From: JAJPXC01 sp964517875
GTDB taxonomy: Bacteria > Bacteroidota > Bacteroidia > Bacteroidales > Muribaculaceae
Direction of reading: 5' to 3'
Length of the DNA stretch: 10,351 bases
Assembly (NCBI GenBank): GCA_964517875.1
Contig: CAZFEU010000061.1
Location: 1 to 10,351 of the forward strand
The number at the start of each line of letters is the position of its first letter. Within the stretch, counting starts at the first letter, position 1. The notes under the pieces are model-generated. The model saw only the letters and a list, made by a program, of their open reading frames with translations. It was not told where the DNA came from and did no database searches. Positions 1 to 8,200 of the stretch are shown in pieces. Both the position numbers and the translations under genes were made by a program.

Positions 1-38
1 CGAAGCTCCTGTATCTCTTTCTCTCTTCCTATCAGCAT
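1..38 (-). CDS. N-terminus of a probable AAA-type ATP-binding protein (partial, runs off left edge)
   Basis: Only the first 12 codons are in the window, reading MLIGREKEIQEL from an ATG at 36-38. The pattern M-[hydrophobic]-IGRE-x-E-x-x-x-L is the usual opening of a large family of Bacteroidales ATP-binding proteins (Walker P-loop ATPases of the archaeal-ATPase/AAA_14-like type), whose Walker A motif follows some 20-30 residues later and would lie outside the window. A TATCTTTG -7-like box sits 20 bp upstream of the ATG, which would leave a leader of about 15 nt. No Shine-Dalgarno sequence is visible, as is normal for this phylum. The hairpin array at 81-323 lies immediately upstream. The call rests on a very short peptide and on the promoter position. 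Chance is possible, but the open frame, the start motif and the -7 box agree. Confidence 0.5.
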   Translation of the reverse strand, partial: MLIGREKEIQEL

Positions 39-58
39 ATAAGATGTTATTTAGATTG

Positions 59-66
59 CAAAGATA
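59..66 (-). promoter_or_regulatory. -7 box of a candidate promoter for the left-edge gene
   Basis: The minus strand reads TATCTTTG, an exact match to the Bacteroidetes -7 consensus TAnnTTTG, 20 bp before the ATG at 36-38. No convincing -33 TTG is found at the usual 19-21 bp spacing; that place (about 86-90) falls inside the first arm of hairpin 1. If the promoter is real, it may depend on a protein bound at the hairpin arms, or its -33 element may simply be weak. Confidence 0.5.
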
Positions 67-80
67 CGAAATATTTCCGT

Positions 81-129
81 CATCACGCTTCCAAAACTCT
101 GTTTTTTTATAAGATTTGGAAACGTGACA
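81..129. repeat. Inverted repeat / hairpin 1 (CATCACGCTTCCAAA arm)
   Basis: The left arm (81-95) is CATCACGCTTCCAAA and the right arm (115-127, extending raggedly to 129) is TTTGGAAACGTGA. They form a 13-bp stem with one internal mismatch around a 19-nt AT-rich loop. The mismatch is A.C on the plus strand and would be a G.U pair in a minus-strand transcript. The arm sequence recurs in hairpin 2. Confidence 0.8.
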
Positions 130-165
130 CATCATGTTATCTATAAATCGTGCCTCAAACTCATA

Positions 166-214
166 CATCACACTTCCAAATATAATGTATTACACAACAT
201 TTGGAAGCGTGATG
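166..214. repeat. Inverted repeat / hairpin 2 (same arm family)
   Basis: The arms CATCACACTTCCAAAT (166-181) and ATTTGGAAGCGTGATG (199-214) pair over 16 positions with one mismatch and a 17-nt loop. The mismatch is again A.C on plus, or G.U in a minus-strand RNA. The right arm is the exact 15-bp reverse complement of the left arm of hairpin 1 (81-95). The 134-bp unit 81-214 therefore has perfect 15-bp outer inverted ends and slightly degenerate inner arms. It could be a pair of RNA hairpins, a pair of protein-binding dyads, or a very small MITE-like element. No obvious target-site duplication flanks it. Confidence 0.8.
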
Positions 215-273
215 GTGGATTTTGAATAGAATGAATTATTATTATCCTTTTCGCATGGACAGTAGTTGAGGTG

Positions 274-323
274 CACGAGAGTGCCAAATCGCATATTTTC
301 TACATGCATTTGGCACCCTCGTG
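274..323. repeat. Inverted repeat / hairpin 3 (related pattern, different arm)
   Basis: The arms CACGAGAGTGCCAAAT (274-289) and ATTTGGCACCCTCGTG (308-323) pair over 16 positions with one mismatch. The stem continues inward after one bulged base as GCAT (291-294) with ATGC (304-307), giving about 20 bp. As in hairpins 1 and 2, the arm begins with CAC and ends CCAAAT, and the single mismatch is A.C on plus (G.U on the minus-strand RNA). It is the strongest stem in the left intergenic region. Confidence 0.8.
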
Positions 324-415
324 GATAATTGTGATCAGTTTGGCTTGGGCTTTATATATGCCCGATAAACTAAACCAATCTATGGGCTGGTGAAGTTTTT
401 TTGAAACTCCAATAC
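324..415. other. Non-coding stretch with two weaker hairpins
   Basis: No gene is recognisable here. AGTTT and GGGC (337-341, 347-350) pair with GCCC and AAACT (360-363, 367-371) as an interrupted 9-bp stem with an asymmetric internal loop. A small 7-bp stem, GAAGTTT (392-398) with AAACTCC (404-410), has one A.C mismatch that would be G.U on the minus strand. Together with 39-323 this leaves about 380 bp between the operon terminator and the left-edge gene with no coding sequence. Confidence 0.45.
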
Positions 416-453
416 AATCGAGGAGCGCGGCCTGATGGTCGCGCTCCTCGATT
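416..453 (-). terminator. Terminator-like hairpin closing the beta-glucanase operon
   Basis: A perfect 14-bp GC-rich stem is formed by AATCGAGGAGCGCG (416-429) and CGCGCTCCTCGATT (440-453), and it can close further to a 4-nt loop. It lies 17 bp after the stop codon of the 1096-residue gene. The position and stability suit transcription termination of the minus-strand operon. The sequence after the stem on that strand is GTATTGGAG, not a clean U-run, so it may work as an imperfect intrinsic terminator or a 3'-end-stabilising stem. Confidence 0.65.
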
Positions 454-470
454 ATATTAGGGATGGTTGG

Positions 471-3400
471 TTATCGGATCACGATTTTGGCGACGTTGGT
501 GCCTTGGCGGCGGATTACCAGCTGGCCAGCAGCGGGGTTGTTGATGCGTACGCCCTGAAGGTTGTAGTACTCTACGGGTGCATTGGCATCGTCTTGGACT
601 TCAGCCTTTACACCTGTTACGGGATCTTTGTCGGATCCGTAAACCTTAAGGTCGCGTACCTTGATGCCCCAGCCTGTATTGAGGGCTTTGGAAGTGCGGA
701 GCTCAACATAGCGGTGTGTTCCGGCTGGTTTCTGAATGAAGTAGTGCTGGGTATCGTTCTTCTCATTTGTGAATACCACGTCATCAGCTTGCTTATCACT
801 ATCCATATAACGAGCGGCAGCAGGTGTTGCTGCTTCGAGCTCGGCTGGCTTGTCATTTGTGAGTCGTATCGCAAATTGAGTGGCATACGCACCTTCAAAA
901 AGGAGATCAATACCCTCTAAGTAGTAGTCACCACCGAGATCGTAGATAAGATAATGCTCTTCAGTGTCGGTACATTTCCACTCCAGCTGAGAGGTAAGGT
1001 TATCATCGGTAACGTTTTCCACGCTACCACCTTGAATATTCTCCTCATCGGTAACACCGATCATGCCGGCGATAAGGTTTTCAGAATTTACGCTTGCGAG
1101 AATTGTTATCTCGGTCTCAGCACTAAGGTTGCCTGCGGTAGCAGTGATGGTGTATCGACCAGTTTCCTTGGCTGTAAATACAGCATTGTCTAACTCGAAA
1201 TCTCCACCATTAACATCATATTTTACAGAATTTACAGGGAGATAGTAACCGTTGGCATCCTTAGCGACAACTGAAAGGCGCACTTTATCACCTATCTTGG
1301 CTGCTTGTTTTGCTGCGCTCAGAGCGAGGATTGTTGCTTCGCCGATTTCGGGAGCCTCTTTCTCCATACCCCAGTTGGTATAGGGTGTGCGTGAGTCTAC
1401 AACGCCGCCTGCATATGCGAAATAGTGTGAGATGGCAGTGGTAGCCTCGAGCTCTTGCTGGCCGAAGTTGTATTCATAAACGCCATTCTCTTTAGGAGTC
1501 AGCGTCTGGAATCCGTTCCAATAAATCTGAGGAACCAAACCTACGAAGTCTTTTACCTGTGAAAGATCAACAGAGTAAACAGCGGAACCATCGGTACCAT
1601 AAACCACCTTCCAGGGGAGTGTCACGAAGAAGCTGCGACGGTCAGCTTCGGTTTCGCCGGGTAGGAAGGCATTCTTAAATTCGGCTGCAAACAGGTCTGC
1701 GTACACATATTCGCGAGCTGTTGACGACTTGGTGGTAAAGGTTAACTCAGCGCTCTTGCTTTGCAAATCGCCAGCCACTGCATAAACCTCGTAGGTGTAC
1801 TGGGTCATCTCCGCTAAGCCGGTAAGTACAATGGGGTTGGTGGTAGCTTCAACGGCCTCACCTGCGCCCTTGTAGTAAACCTTATAGTCCATTCCTGCGG
1901 GGGCAGTGACGGTGTAGCTGATTTCAGCGCCGTCGGTGGTGATGTTGTCAACACTGGCTTTGATACGCAGGCTCAAAGGAGCTTCATTTTCCGAACCTAC
2001 AACGTATTGGTTGGACTCTTGATACACACCTCCGGCGTAGGGGAGATACCACTCCCAAGTGATGGTGGTACCCTCTTCAAAGGTTGATACGGTGGTACCC
2101 GACAGAACGCCTGTACCGTCATTATCATAAAGTTTCAGCCACTCGTTTCCACCAATATAGATGTGGAAGTTGCGGTCGGCAACAGGGGTTTCCTTTTCGG
2201 TTTCTATCTCAGCCCCAACGGTGAGGGTCTTGTCGGCATTGTAAGTGATGCTGTAAACAGCGGTGAAGCCCTCCTTTTCAGTGACGCCGTACCATACAGG
2301 AAGGGTGCCATCAGGGCGAGCGGTGGTGAAAGTAACGCTCACGTGGTTGCTCTCAACATCATCGGCCACGGCATATACCTCGTAAGTGTATTCGGTTCTT
2401 GCGGTCAGGCCGGTGAGCTCGATGGGTGAAGCGGTGGCCACGGTAGCCTCGCCGCCGGCCAGCTTGTAGTAAACGGTGTAGGCATCAATTTCGGTAGCCT
2501 GCACTGAGTAGGCAATCTTAGCGGTAGTGGTGGTAATATCTTCGGCCGAAGCTGTCATCACAAGACCCTTGTCGGGGACTACCACTTCATTTTCCATACC
2601 CCAGAAGGTATAGCCGGTAGGCTTGTCAAGCACCCCACCAGCGTAGGGGAGGTAGTGCGACATCGCTGTCACATCGTTGAGATTCTTATCGGTGAAAGTG
2701 TATTCCCAGCGACCATTGCCATTATTCTTGGTAAGGTCGAAGAATCCGTACGACCACACCTTGGGCACCAAGCCTACGATACCCTCTACGGCGCTGAGGT
2801 CGATTGAGTAGACGGCTGTTTTGTCGCCATCGTTGTATGTAACGCTCCAGGGCAAAGCAGCCTCTATGTTGCGTCGGTCGGCCTCGGTCTCACCTACAAG
2901 GAAGGCGTTCTCGAATGTAGCGTTAAGCACGTCGGCGTACACATAGTTGCGAGCCGTTGACGACTTGGTGGTGAAAATAACATTCTGAGAAGCTGAGTAG
3001 GTAACACCGTCTAAATCACCCTCGGCCACGATAGTGTAGGTGTATTGGGTTCTTTCAGACAGGCCGGTGAGCTCCAGCGAGTTACCAGTCACCTCATCGC
3101 CATTAACGGTCACCTTAGTGTTGGTATAGCCTGCGGGGAAAGTAGCGTTCCATGTGAGAGTAGCCGAATTGTAGGTTACATCGATTGCCTCAGCGGTAAT
3201 ATTGGGCTGGGGTATGGCATCTCTGTAGCGTACATTGGTGAAATAAAGCACTGATTCACCATTAAGGCCAGTACCTGAGAGTGAGAAGGTAAATATATCC
3301 TTGCCATTGGCACCACCGGCGTTCCATTTGCTGGCTACAGCGGGCCAGATATCGGCGACGTTGTATCTCAAGGCATGAAATTGTCCGTCGGCAGGGATTG

Positions 3401-3761
3401 AAATAGTAATATCCGACTCCACGCCATCGGCAGCGGTAAGTCGCACGTTCCACTGGCCGGGTCCCTCCACCATGGCATCGAAAGTGAGATCCTTGTCGGC
3501 TAAGACAGCGAAGTCAAATTCGGCGGTCGCAGGTGTCATCCAACCCGACGATGCTGCCTCAGACCCATTGGCCGACCAGCATTTAGTGGCTTCCCGATTG
3601 TCGATAGTTACCACCTGGTTCCCCAGGTTCCACCAGTAATTAAAGTCATTAGGTATCTGCACTTCGCCATCTGTGGCTACCGGCCATACAGCGTATGTGG
3701 CGGCAAATCCTGATGAATAAGCAAGCAGTGCGGCTGCTGCAATCCATTGTTTGATTTTCAT
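471..3761 (-). CDS. Secreted multi-module Fn3 / F5/8C-domain protein, probable glycan-binding surface protein
   Basis: 1096 residues, last gene of the operon, starting 12 bp after the GH128 gene. Visible order: signal peptide (1-20, ending GFA, no lipobox); an N-terminal beta-sandwich-like region (about 21-180) whose end resembles the modules of the GH16 protein; Fn3 1 (about 185-267); repeat R1 (268-395); Fn3 2 (396-482); repeat R2 (483-592); Fn3 3 (593-678); repeat R3 (679-802); a bacterial Ig-like domain (about 805-890); an F5/8-type C / discoidin-like domain (about 891-1043, with LIYDLGGDYYLEGIDL and a closing IKVRDLKVYG); and a sorting-type tail (1062-1096, YYNLQGVR...KIVIR). The R repeats share a (Y/F)xYAGG motif, and R1 and R3 share GETEADRR. 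No catalytic motif was recognised. A role in binding polysaccharide at the surface is inferred from Fn3 plus discoidin-like domains beside two glucanases. Fn3 boundaries are approximate and I cannot name the R family. Confidence 0.9.
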   Translation of the reverse strand: MKIKQWIAAAALLAYSSGFAATYAVWPVATDGEVQIPNDFNYWWNLGNQVVTIDNREATKCWSANGSEAASSGWMTPATAEFDFAVLADKDLTFDAMVEGPGQWNVRLTAADGVESDITISIPADGQFHALRYNVADIWPAVASKWNAGGANGKDIFTFSLSGTGLNGESVLYFTNVRYRDAIPQPNITAEAIDVTYNSATLTWNATFPAGYTNTKVTVNGDEVTGNSLELTGLSERTQYTYTIVAEGDLDGVTYSASQNVIFTTKSSTARNYVYADVLNATFENAFLVGETEADRRNIEAALPWSVTYNDGDKTAVYSIDLSAVEGIVGLVPKVWSYGFFDLTKNNGNGRWEYTFTDKNLNDVTAMSHYLPYAGGVLDKPTGYTFWGMENEVVVPDKGLVMTASAEDITTTTAKIAYSVQATEIDAYTVYYKLAGGEATVATASPIELTGLTARTEYTYEVYAVADDVESNHVSVTFTTARPDGTLPVWYGVTEKEGFTAVYSITYNADKTLTVGAEIETEKETPVADRNFHIYIGGNEWLKLYDNDGTGVLSGTTVSTFEEGTTITWEWYLPYAGGVYQESNQYVVGSENEAPLSLRIKASVDNITTDGAEISYTVTAPAGMDYKVYYKGAGEAVEATTNPIVLTGLAEMTQYTYEVYAVAGDLQSKSAELTFTTKSSTAREYVYADLFAAEFKNAFLPGETEADRRSFFVTLPWKVVYGTDGSAVYSVDLSQVKDFVGLVPQIYWNGFQTLTPKENGVYEYNFGQQELEATTAISHYFAYAGGVVDSRTPYTNWGMEKEAPEIGEATILALSAAKQAAKIGDKVRLSVVAKDANGYYLPVNSVKYDVNGGDFELDNAVFTAKETGRYTITATAGNLSAETEITILASVNSENLIAGMIGVTDEENIQGGSVENVTDDNLTSQLEWKCTDTEEHYLIYDLGGDYYLEGIDLLFEGAYATQFAIRLTNDKPAELEAATPAAARYMDSDKQADDVVFTNEKNDTQHYFIQKPAGTHRYVELRTSKALNTGWGIKVRDLKVYGSDKDPVTGVKAEVQDDANAPVEYYNLQGVRINNPAAGQLVIRRQGTNVAKIVIR
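1356..2960 (-). repeat. Intragenic repeats R1, R2 and R3 of the Fn3-rich protein
   Basis: R1 (2577-2960) and R3 (1356-1727) are clear homologues with near-matching stretches: STARxYVYAD, then NAFLxGETEADRR, then AxSHYxxYAGGV, and a closing WGME. At DNA level, the R1/R3 boundary keeps a 17-bp identity, GTTGACGACTTGGTGGT. R2 (1986-2315) is shorter and more diverged but keeps LPYAGGV and the downstream GSENE. Each R unit is preceded by an Fn3 domain, so the duplicated unit is Fn3+R, of roughly 560-670 bp. Confidence 0.8.
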
Positions 3762-3773
3762 GGGTTTAGTGTA

Positions 3774-5264
3774 TTATTTAGTGATTATTTGATTGGTTTT
3801 TGTAATTGTTTCGTCGGGATAAACTGCAATTTTCACCCCAGGGGTATCATACGGGGCATTTAGCTTCCGACCGGCAGCGCTGTAAACCTGCATGGGCTCA
3901 AGCTTATCACTGTGGATTTGATTCACTCCACCCGTGGCATCAAGCCTGATGGCGTTGATTGTTATGGGTGATGAACCGCTGTTGTAAAGCATCAGTGTGT
4001 GATGTCCCTCATTCAGCGACAGGCTCATGTCGATGTCGCTCCACACTCCTCCGTTAGCCACGGTGACCGCCGGCTGGGCTTTGACATCGATGTAGGGTGT
4101 GATTGATGCGCCCTTTTCACCCTTGGCGCGCAGACTTATGCTGTACTCACCATCGGCAGGCACATCTATCTGATATGTAGGATAAGCTCCGGCGGGGAGC
4201 ACCACCTGCAGAGGCATCGGCGAGGCAACGTCGGTATTGGGGCGCACCTTCACCTGGCGGTCGTCGGTGGTGGCATCTACATAGTCGGAGGCCGCAAAGG
4301 GTGAGCCTGCGGGGTGAAAGCGCTCGGCGTCGAAATCGCTCATATACACATACACCTTGCCCAGATCCGACAATGTGGTACCAGGGGTGTTGGTGTTGAA
4401 CAGACTCATGTAGGGGTAGGATGAGTAGCCCCCATCGGCATTGGCCATAAACCAGGCGTACCCCTCGATGAGGTCGCTCTTCTCAAGCATCTGCACCTTC
4501 TGGGTCATCTGGTCAATCTGGAAGTCGGGGCCGCTGATAGCGCCGTCATTCTCCCACGAGCAAAATTCTGTGAGCATCATGCGGGGGAAGTGACCGTTAG
4601 CCTCCTTGTATGAGTCGAGAAAGGCCACAAGGTGAGGGTATCGACCGTAGCAATCTTTTTTAGAATTGTATAGGTCGGAGTAGAAATACTCGGTAGCGAG
4701 CCATGTGTTAGCGCTGTACCAATTCATGTAGCAGTGCATGGCCAGGCAGTCAACCCGGGCCTGTGGATACAGGCGGAAGAATTCGTCGTACCACTCGTAG
4801 GGACTCCATACGCGGCCACCCACGGCCGAAGCCGAAAAGTTGAGCGCCGGAGCCACCAGGCGCAGCCCAAACTCCCTGGCGAGAGCCTCAAGCCGAGGCC
4901 ATGCGGCTGCGGCTTCAGCGGGTGTCATGCGGGCCTGGTCGGCAAAGTTGGGCTCGTTGAATCCTAACAGATACTTGCTCTCGGGATGAGACTGATACCA
5001 TGAGCGCAGACGCTGCTCATTGTAGTAGGCGTTCCACGCCATAGGTGCGAATGCCAGCTCGTCGTCATAGGCTGTGGGGGTGCCCGCATCAGGTCCCCAA
5101 TTGTATACCCAGCTCACACCGGGGCGCAGTTGCTCGGCATGACTTTCGTTCAAGGCCAGATAATGCTCGTCCCATCCCGCGCCACGCTTGGAGCTCTTGG
5201 CACTAAGGCCAAGAGTCAAGGTGGTGAGTATAATCAGCAATACTATATTACGTGATTGATGCAT
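3774..5264 (-). CDS. Secreted GH128 (Asl1-like) beta-1,3-glucanase with CBM6-like domain
   Basis: 496 residues. The signal peptide is about 1-22 (hydrophobic LLIILTTLTLGLSA, no lipobox). Residues about 28-310 match the Asl1-like/GH128 glycoside hydrolase family: SWVYNWGP near 51, LLGFNEPN with E104 as probable acid/base, LVAPALNF at 136-143, VDCLAMHCYMNW at 171-182, and MMLTEFCSW with E233 as probable nucleophile. GH128 enzymes hydrolyse beta-1,3-glucans. Residues about 325-443 look like a CBM6/35-type beta-sandwich (GEYSISLRA, then GGVWSDIDMSLSLNEGHHTL, then ITINAIRLD), a fold often used to hold beta-1,3-glucan chains. The last 40 residues (MQVYSAAGRKLNAP...) resemble the tails of the neighbours but are degenerate and end QIITK. 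The start lies 15 bp after the GH16 gene and no Shine-Dalgarno is visible. Family call is strong; the exact glucan is inferred. Confidence 0.88.
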   Translation of the reverse strand: MHQSRNIVLLIILTTLTLGLSAKSSKRGAGWDEHYLALNESHAEQLRPGVSWVYNWGPDAGTPTAYDDELAFAPMAWNAYYNEQRLRSWYQSHPESKYLLGFNEPNFADQARMTPAEAAAAWPRLEALAREFGLRLVAPALNFSASAVGGRVWSPYEWYDEFFRLYPQARVDCLAMHCYMNWYSANTWLATEYFYSDLYNSKKDCYGRYPHLVAFLDSYKEANGHFPRMMLTEFCSWENDGAISGPDFQIDQMTQKVQMLEKSDLIEGYAWFMANADGGYSSYPYMSLFNTNTPGTTLSDLGKVYVYMSDFDAERFHPAGSPFAASDYVDATTDDRQVKVRPNTDVASPMPLQVVLPAGAYPTYQIDVPADGEYSISLRAKGEKGASITPYIDVKAQPAVTVANGGVWSDIDMSLSLNEGHHTLMLYNSGSSPITINAIRLDATGGVNQIHSDKLEPMQVYSAAGRKLNAPYDTPGVKIAVYPDETITKTNQIITK

Positions 5265-5279
5265 GGGGGTGCGGGGTGA

Positions 5280-8200
5280 TTAGCGTACGACTACCTTGCT
5301 CACTTCGGTGCCGCGGCGCACTATATAGAGGCCCGGAGCATCCATCGAGCCAAGGCGAACGCCCTGGAGGTTGTAAATCTCTACTGGAGCGTCGGCGCCG
5401 TTGCTGTCGCCGGCCACAATCTCCACAGCGTTGTTATCTTTGTCGCGCCACAGGAATATGTTGTCGAGGTGCAGCTCCTTACCGATTTCACCGCCCGACA
5501 TAAACCAGAAGTAATTGTCGGTGTAGGCATACTTACCGCCGTTTGACGACGGGAATATCTCGGCTGTAAGATTTTTGAGCTCGCTCAGGGGTATATCGAA
5601 TGAGTACCACTCACCGTCGCGGCGATAGTTGCCGAGCACGGGCACTCCGGCTGCATAAGCAGTGGCGCCGATGGTAAACTTGGCCTGGCCGAGTGCTATC
5701 TGGTGCGAGCAGTCATCATTGCCGCGCATAGCAAAGTGGAGATGCCAGTTTCCATCATCGAGCACTGAGAAGTCCTGACCATGATCATTGATGAAGCCGG
5801 CACCGGTCCATCCGCCATTGGTGGTGAAGTATATCCACCCCTCGTCACCTCCGAATGAGTCGGGCACTCCGGCGGGGATGTTTCCGGCGGTGTAAGTGTT
5901 GCCATCGGCCCAGTTGTAGAACTTGCAGAATCCTATACCGTCGCGCAGGTCATGGAGTATGTTTTCCTCGCCGTCAACCTTCATGTGCTCTGTCACCGAA
6001 CCGTTGGCCGAGATCGAGATGAACTCCTTGCCCGTGAAGTCGAAATAAGTTTTTCCATCGGCATCAAGACTCTTGGTGGTGTATTCGCCGAGCTCATCGT
6101 AGTCGGGAATCTCATCAGTGCGATAGAAGAATACGTTGTCGATGGCGAAGTAAGAGTTGTTGTAGAATGCCTGGTCGGTGTAGATACACAGCGCATAATC
6201 GGTGTAGGCGCTTATCCCTCCATTGGCGGGAGCGTTGCTCCACAGCTGGCCATACTTGCGCAGCTCGGCCACTGGCACGTCGAATGAGTACCACTCACCG
6301 TCGCGGTTGAAGTCGGCAAAGAGTGCCTTGGTGGAGTACTGGCCAAGCACCAGGGTTGCGTCGGCATCGGTCGAGCCGAAGCGTATCATCACCGGGATGT
6401 GACTCACAGCCGCATCAGAGCGCACTGAGAAGTGTACATACCATTCGTCGTTGATCATCGACAAGTCCTTGGGTGCGGGGTTCACACCCTGGCCGGCGAT
6501 TGATGCCCAGCCTGAGCCGTTCCATGTGATACCGTCGGTCTCGGAGCTGTAGCTGGGGAAGCCGCCATAGGGCACGCGGCCGAATGAGTTGGGAGTGTCG
6601 AGCACGGTCGAAACTTTCATCGTCAAGGGTGAACCCCAGATGAAGAAATTGTTGCGGCCACCCTGCTCCGAGTTGTCCCACTCCTGTTTTACCAATGAGG
6701 TCTCACCGTAGGTGCCTCCGGCGGTAAGGCTCTCCCATGTATCGCCTGAGAGATACAAGGGCACTACATCCTTCACTTTACTGAAGCTGAACACAGCATT
6801 GCCGTTGTCATCAAGACTCTTGTAACCAAACTTGCCAAGCTCCGACTTGGTGTCGGTGAAGCTGGGCACCTCTTTCTTCGACGATTTGTAGAAAAATATG
6901 TTGTCGAAGCACAGCTCGGCATCGGTGACGCCGCCCGAGATGAATGCCACGATATTATCGTTGAAATTGGCCTTCATGCCGATGGCCGGTGCGTAGAATT
7001 GCTCAAGGGCAGCCACAGGGATGTCGAAGTAGTACCACTCGCCGTCGCGGCGGAAGTCGCCCACTGAAGCGAGCTTACCGTTGGAGTTGCCCACGATGAA
7101 TTTAGCGCTACCGACCGACATCTCGTGCGAGGTGTGAAGCTCGGCATCGGTGGCACGCATGGCGAAGTGGAGCCAGTAGGTGTTGTCGATCATCGACAGA
7201 TCTTCGCCGGCAATGTTAAAGCCGAGTCCCGACCAGCCTACCGAGGCCACCGTAAACTTGTTGTAACCCTCTTCCCAGCCAAAAGAATTGACTTGGCCGG
7301 TGCGGTCAACAGCCACGTATGTATTATCCCAAATCCACAAGTTGCGGTTGGTGTTGTTGACATTATAGTCCACCACATTGGCGCCGGCCGAATAGAGGTG
7401 GCCGCGTACGCCGTCACTGGTGCTGATAAGCACCGCATCGGTGATGCCGTCGAAGTCGAATGTGGTATTGCCGTTTTCGTCAAGAGCCTTGGTGGCGAAG
7501 CTCGACAGCTCGGTCTTGGTGTCGGGCACTATCGGCTTGTCGGGTTCATCTTCGATATTGGTCACGGTTTGACCCTGGCCATCCACATAAGTGTATCGGG
7601 CTTCAGCATCGTCGTCGCGCTGATACACGCGCACCCAGTCGACATACATCTTGGCCTCATCGCCGGCATTAGGGAGTGCTGTAATGCCCGCTGCGTTGTA
7701 GATGTTGGGATAAGACCCTCCCACGGCCAGGTTGAAGAGGAAGAAGAATGGCTTCTGGAAGTATTTGCCCACAGCCAGGTCTTCGTCGGAGTAGGTCACA
7801 TTGCAGGTGAAGTAGCGGGCGCGGCGCTTGGCTGCGTTGGTGTAGGCCTCGAGGTCGTAATACATATACATATTATTATCGTCCCACTCCATGGTGATGA
7901 TATGATATTCATCGTTGGTGATGGGATTGTCCTCGGGGGCGAGATATTCCTGCGAGTATTGCTGATGTCCCTCGGCGGTGGCATTGGGGCCATAGTGGAG
8001 TGTACCGCCGAAGTAACGGTCCTGTGTGCCGGCATTGATACCGTTGAAGTGTCCCAGCTCCACAATGTCAATCTCACCGCAACGTGGCCAGCCGTAGCGG
8101 TTCATGTCGTTGCCCATCATCCAGTAGGCTGGCCATAAGCCATCCTTGGTGCGGGGAAACTTCACACGGGCCTGGATCATGCCATGCTTGAAGGCGGCCT

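Noticed and set aside
81..214. Insertion sequence
   Set aside because: The perfect 15-bp ends look like terminal inverted repeats, but only 134 bp lie between them, there is no transposase, and no clear target duplication is visible. A MITE remains possible, so it is kept as a repeat only.
81..323. CRISPR array
   Set aside because: The repeated units are inverted arms forming separate hairpins with unequal spacing and two different core sequences, not direct repeats with unique spacers. No cas genes are present.
435..920. A 161-codon open frame on the plus strand
   Set aside because: It starts inside the terminator hairpin and overlaps the C-terminal discoidin-like domain and tail of the 1096-residue gene in antisense. 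There is no promoter or family signature.
3774..5264. GH128 protein as a GH5 or GH39 enzyme
   Set aside because: NEP and TE motifs occur in several clan GH-A families, but the spacing, the LLGFNEPNF block with the MTPAEAAAAWP segment after it, and the LTEFCSW motif fit the Asl1-like family better.
7125..8138. A 337-codon open frame on the plus strand
   Set aside because: It lies wholly antisense to the GH16 catalytic domain, which has unmistakable family motifs. The peptide is low-complexity hydrophobic/valine-rich with no recognisable domain, as expected from the reverse strand of a gene with this codon usage.
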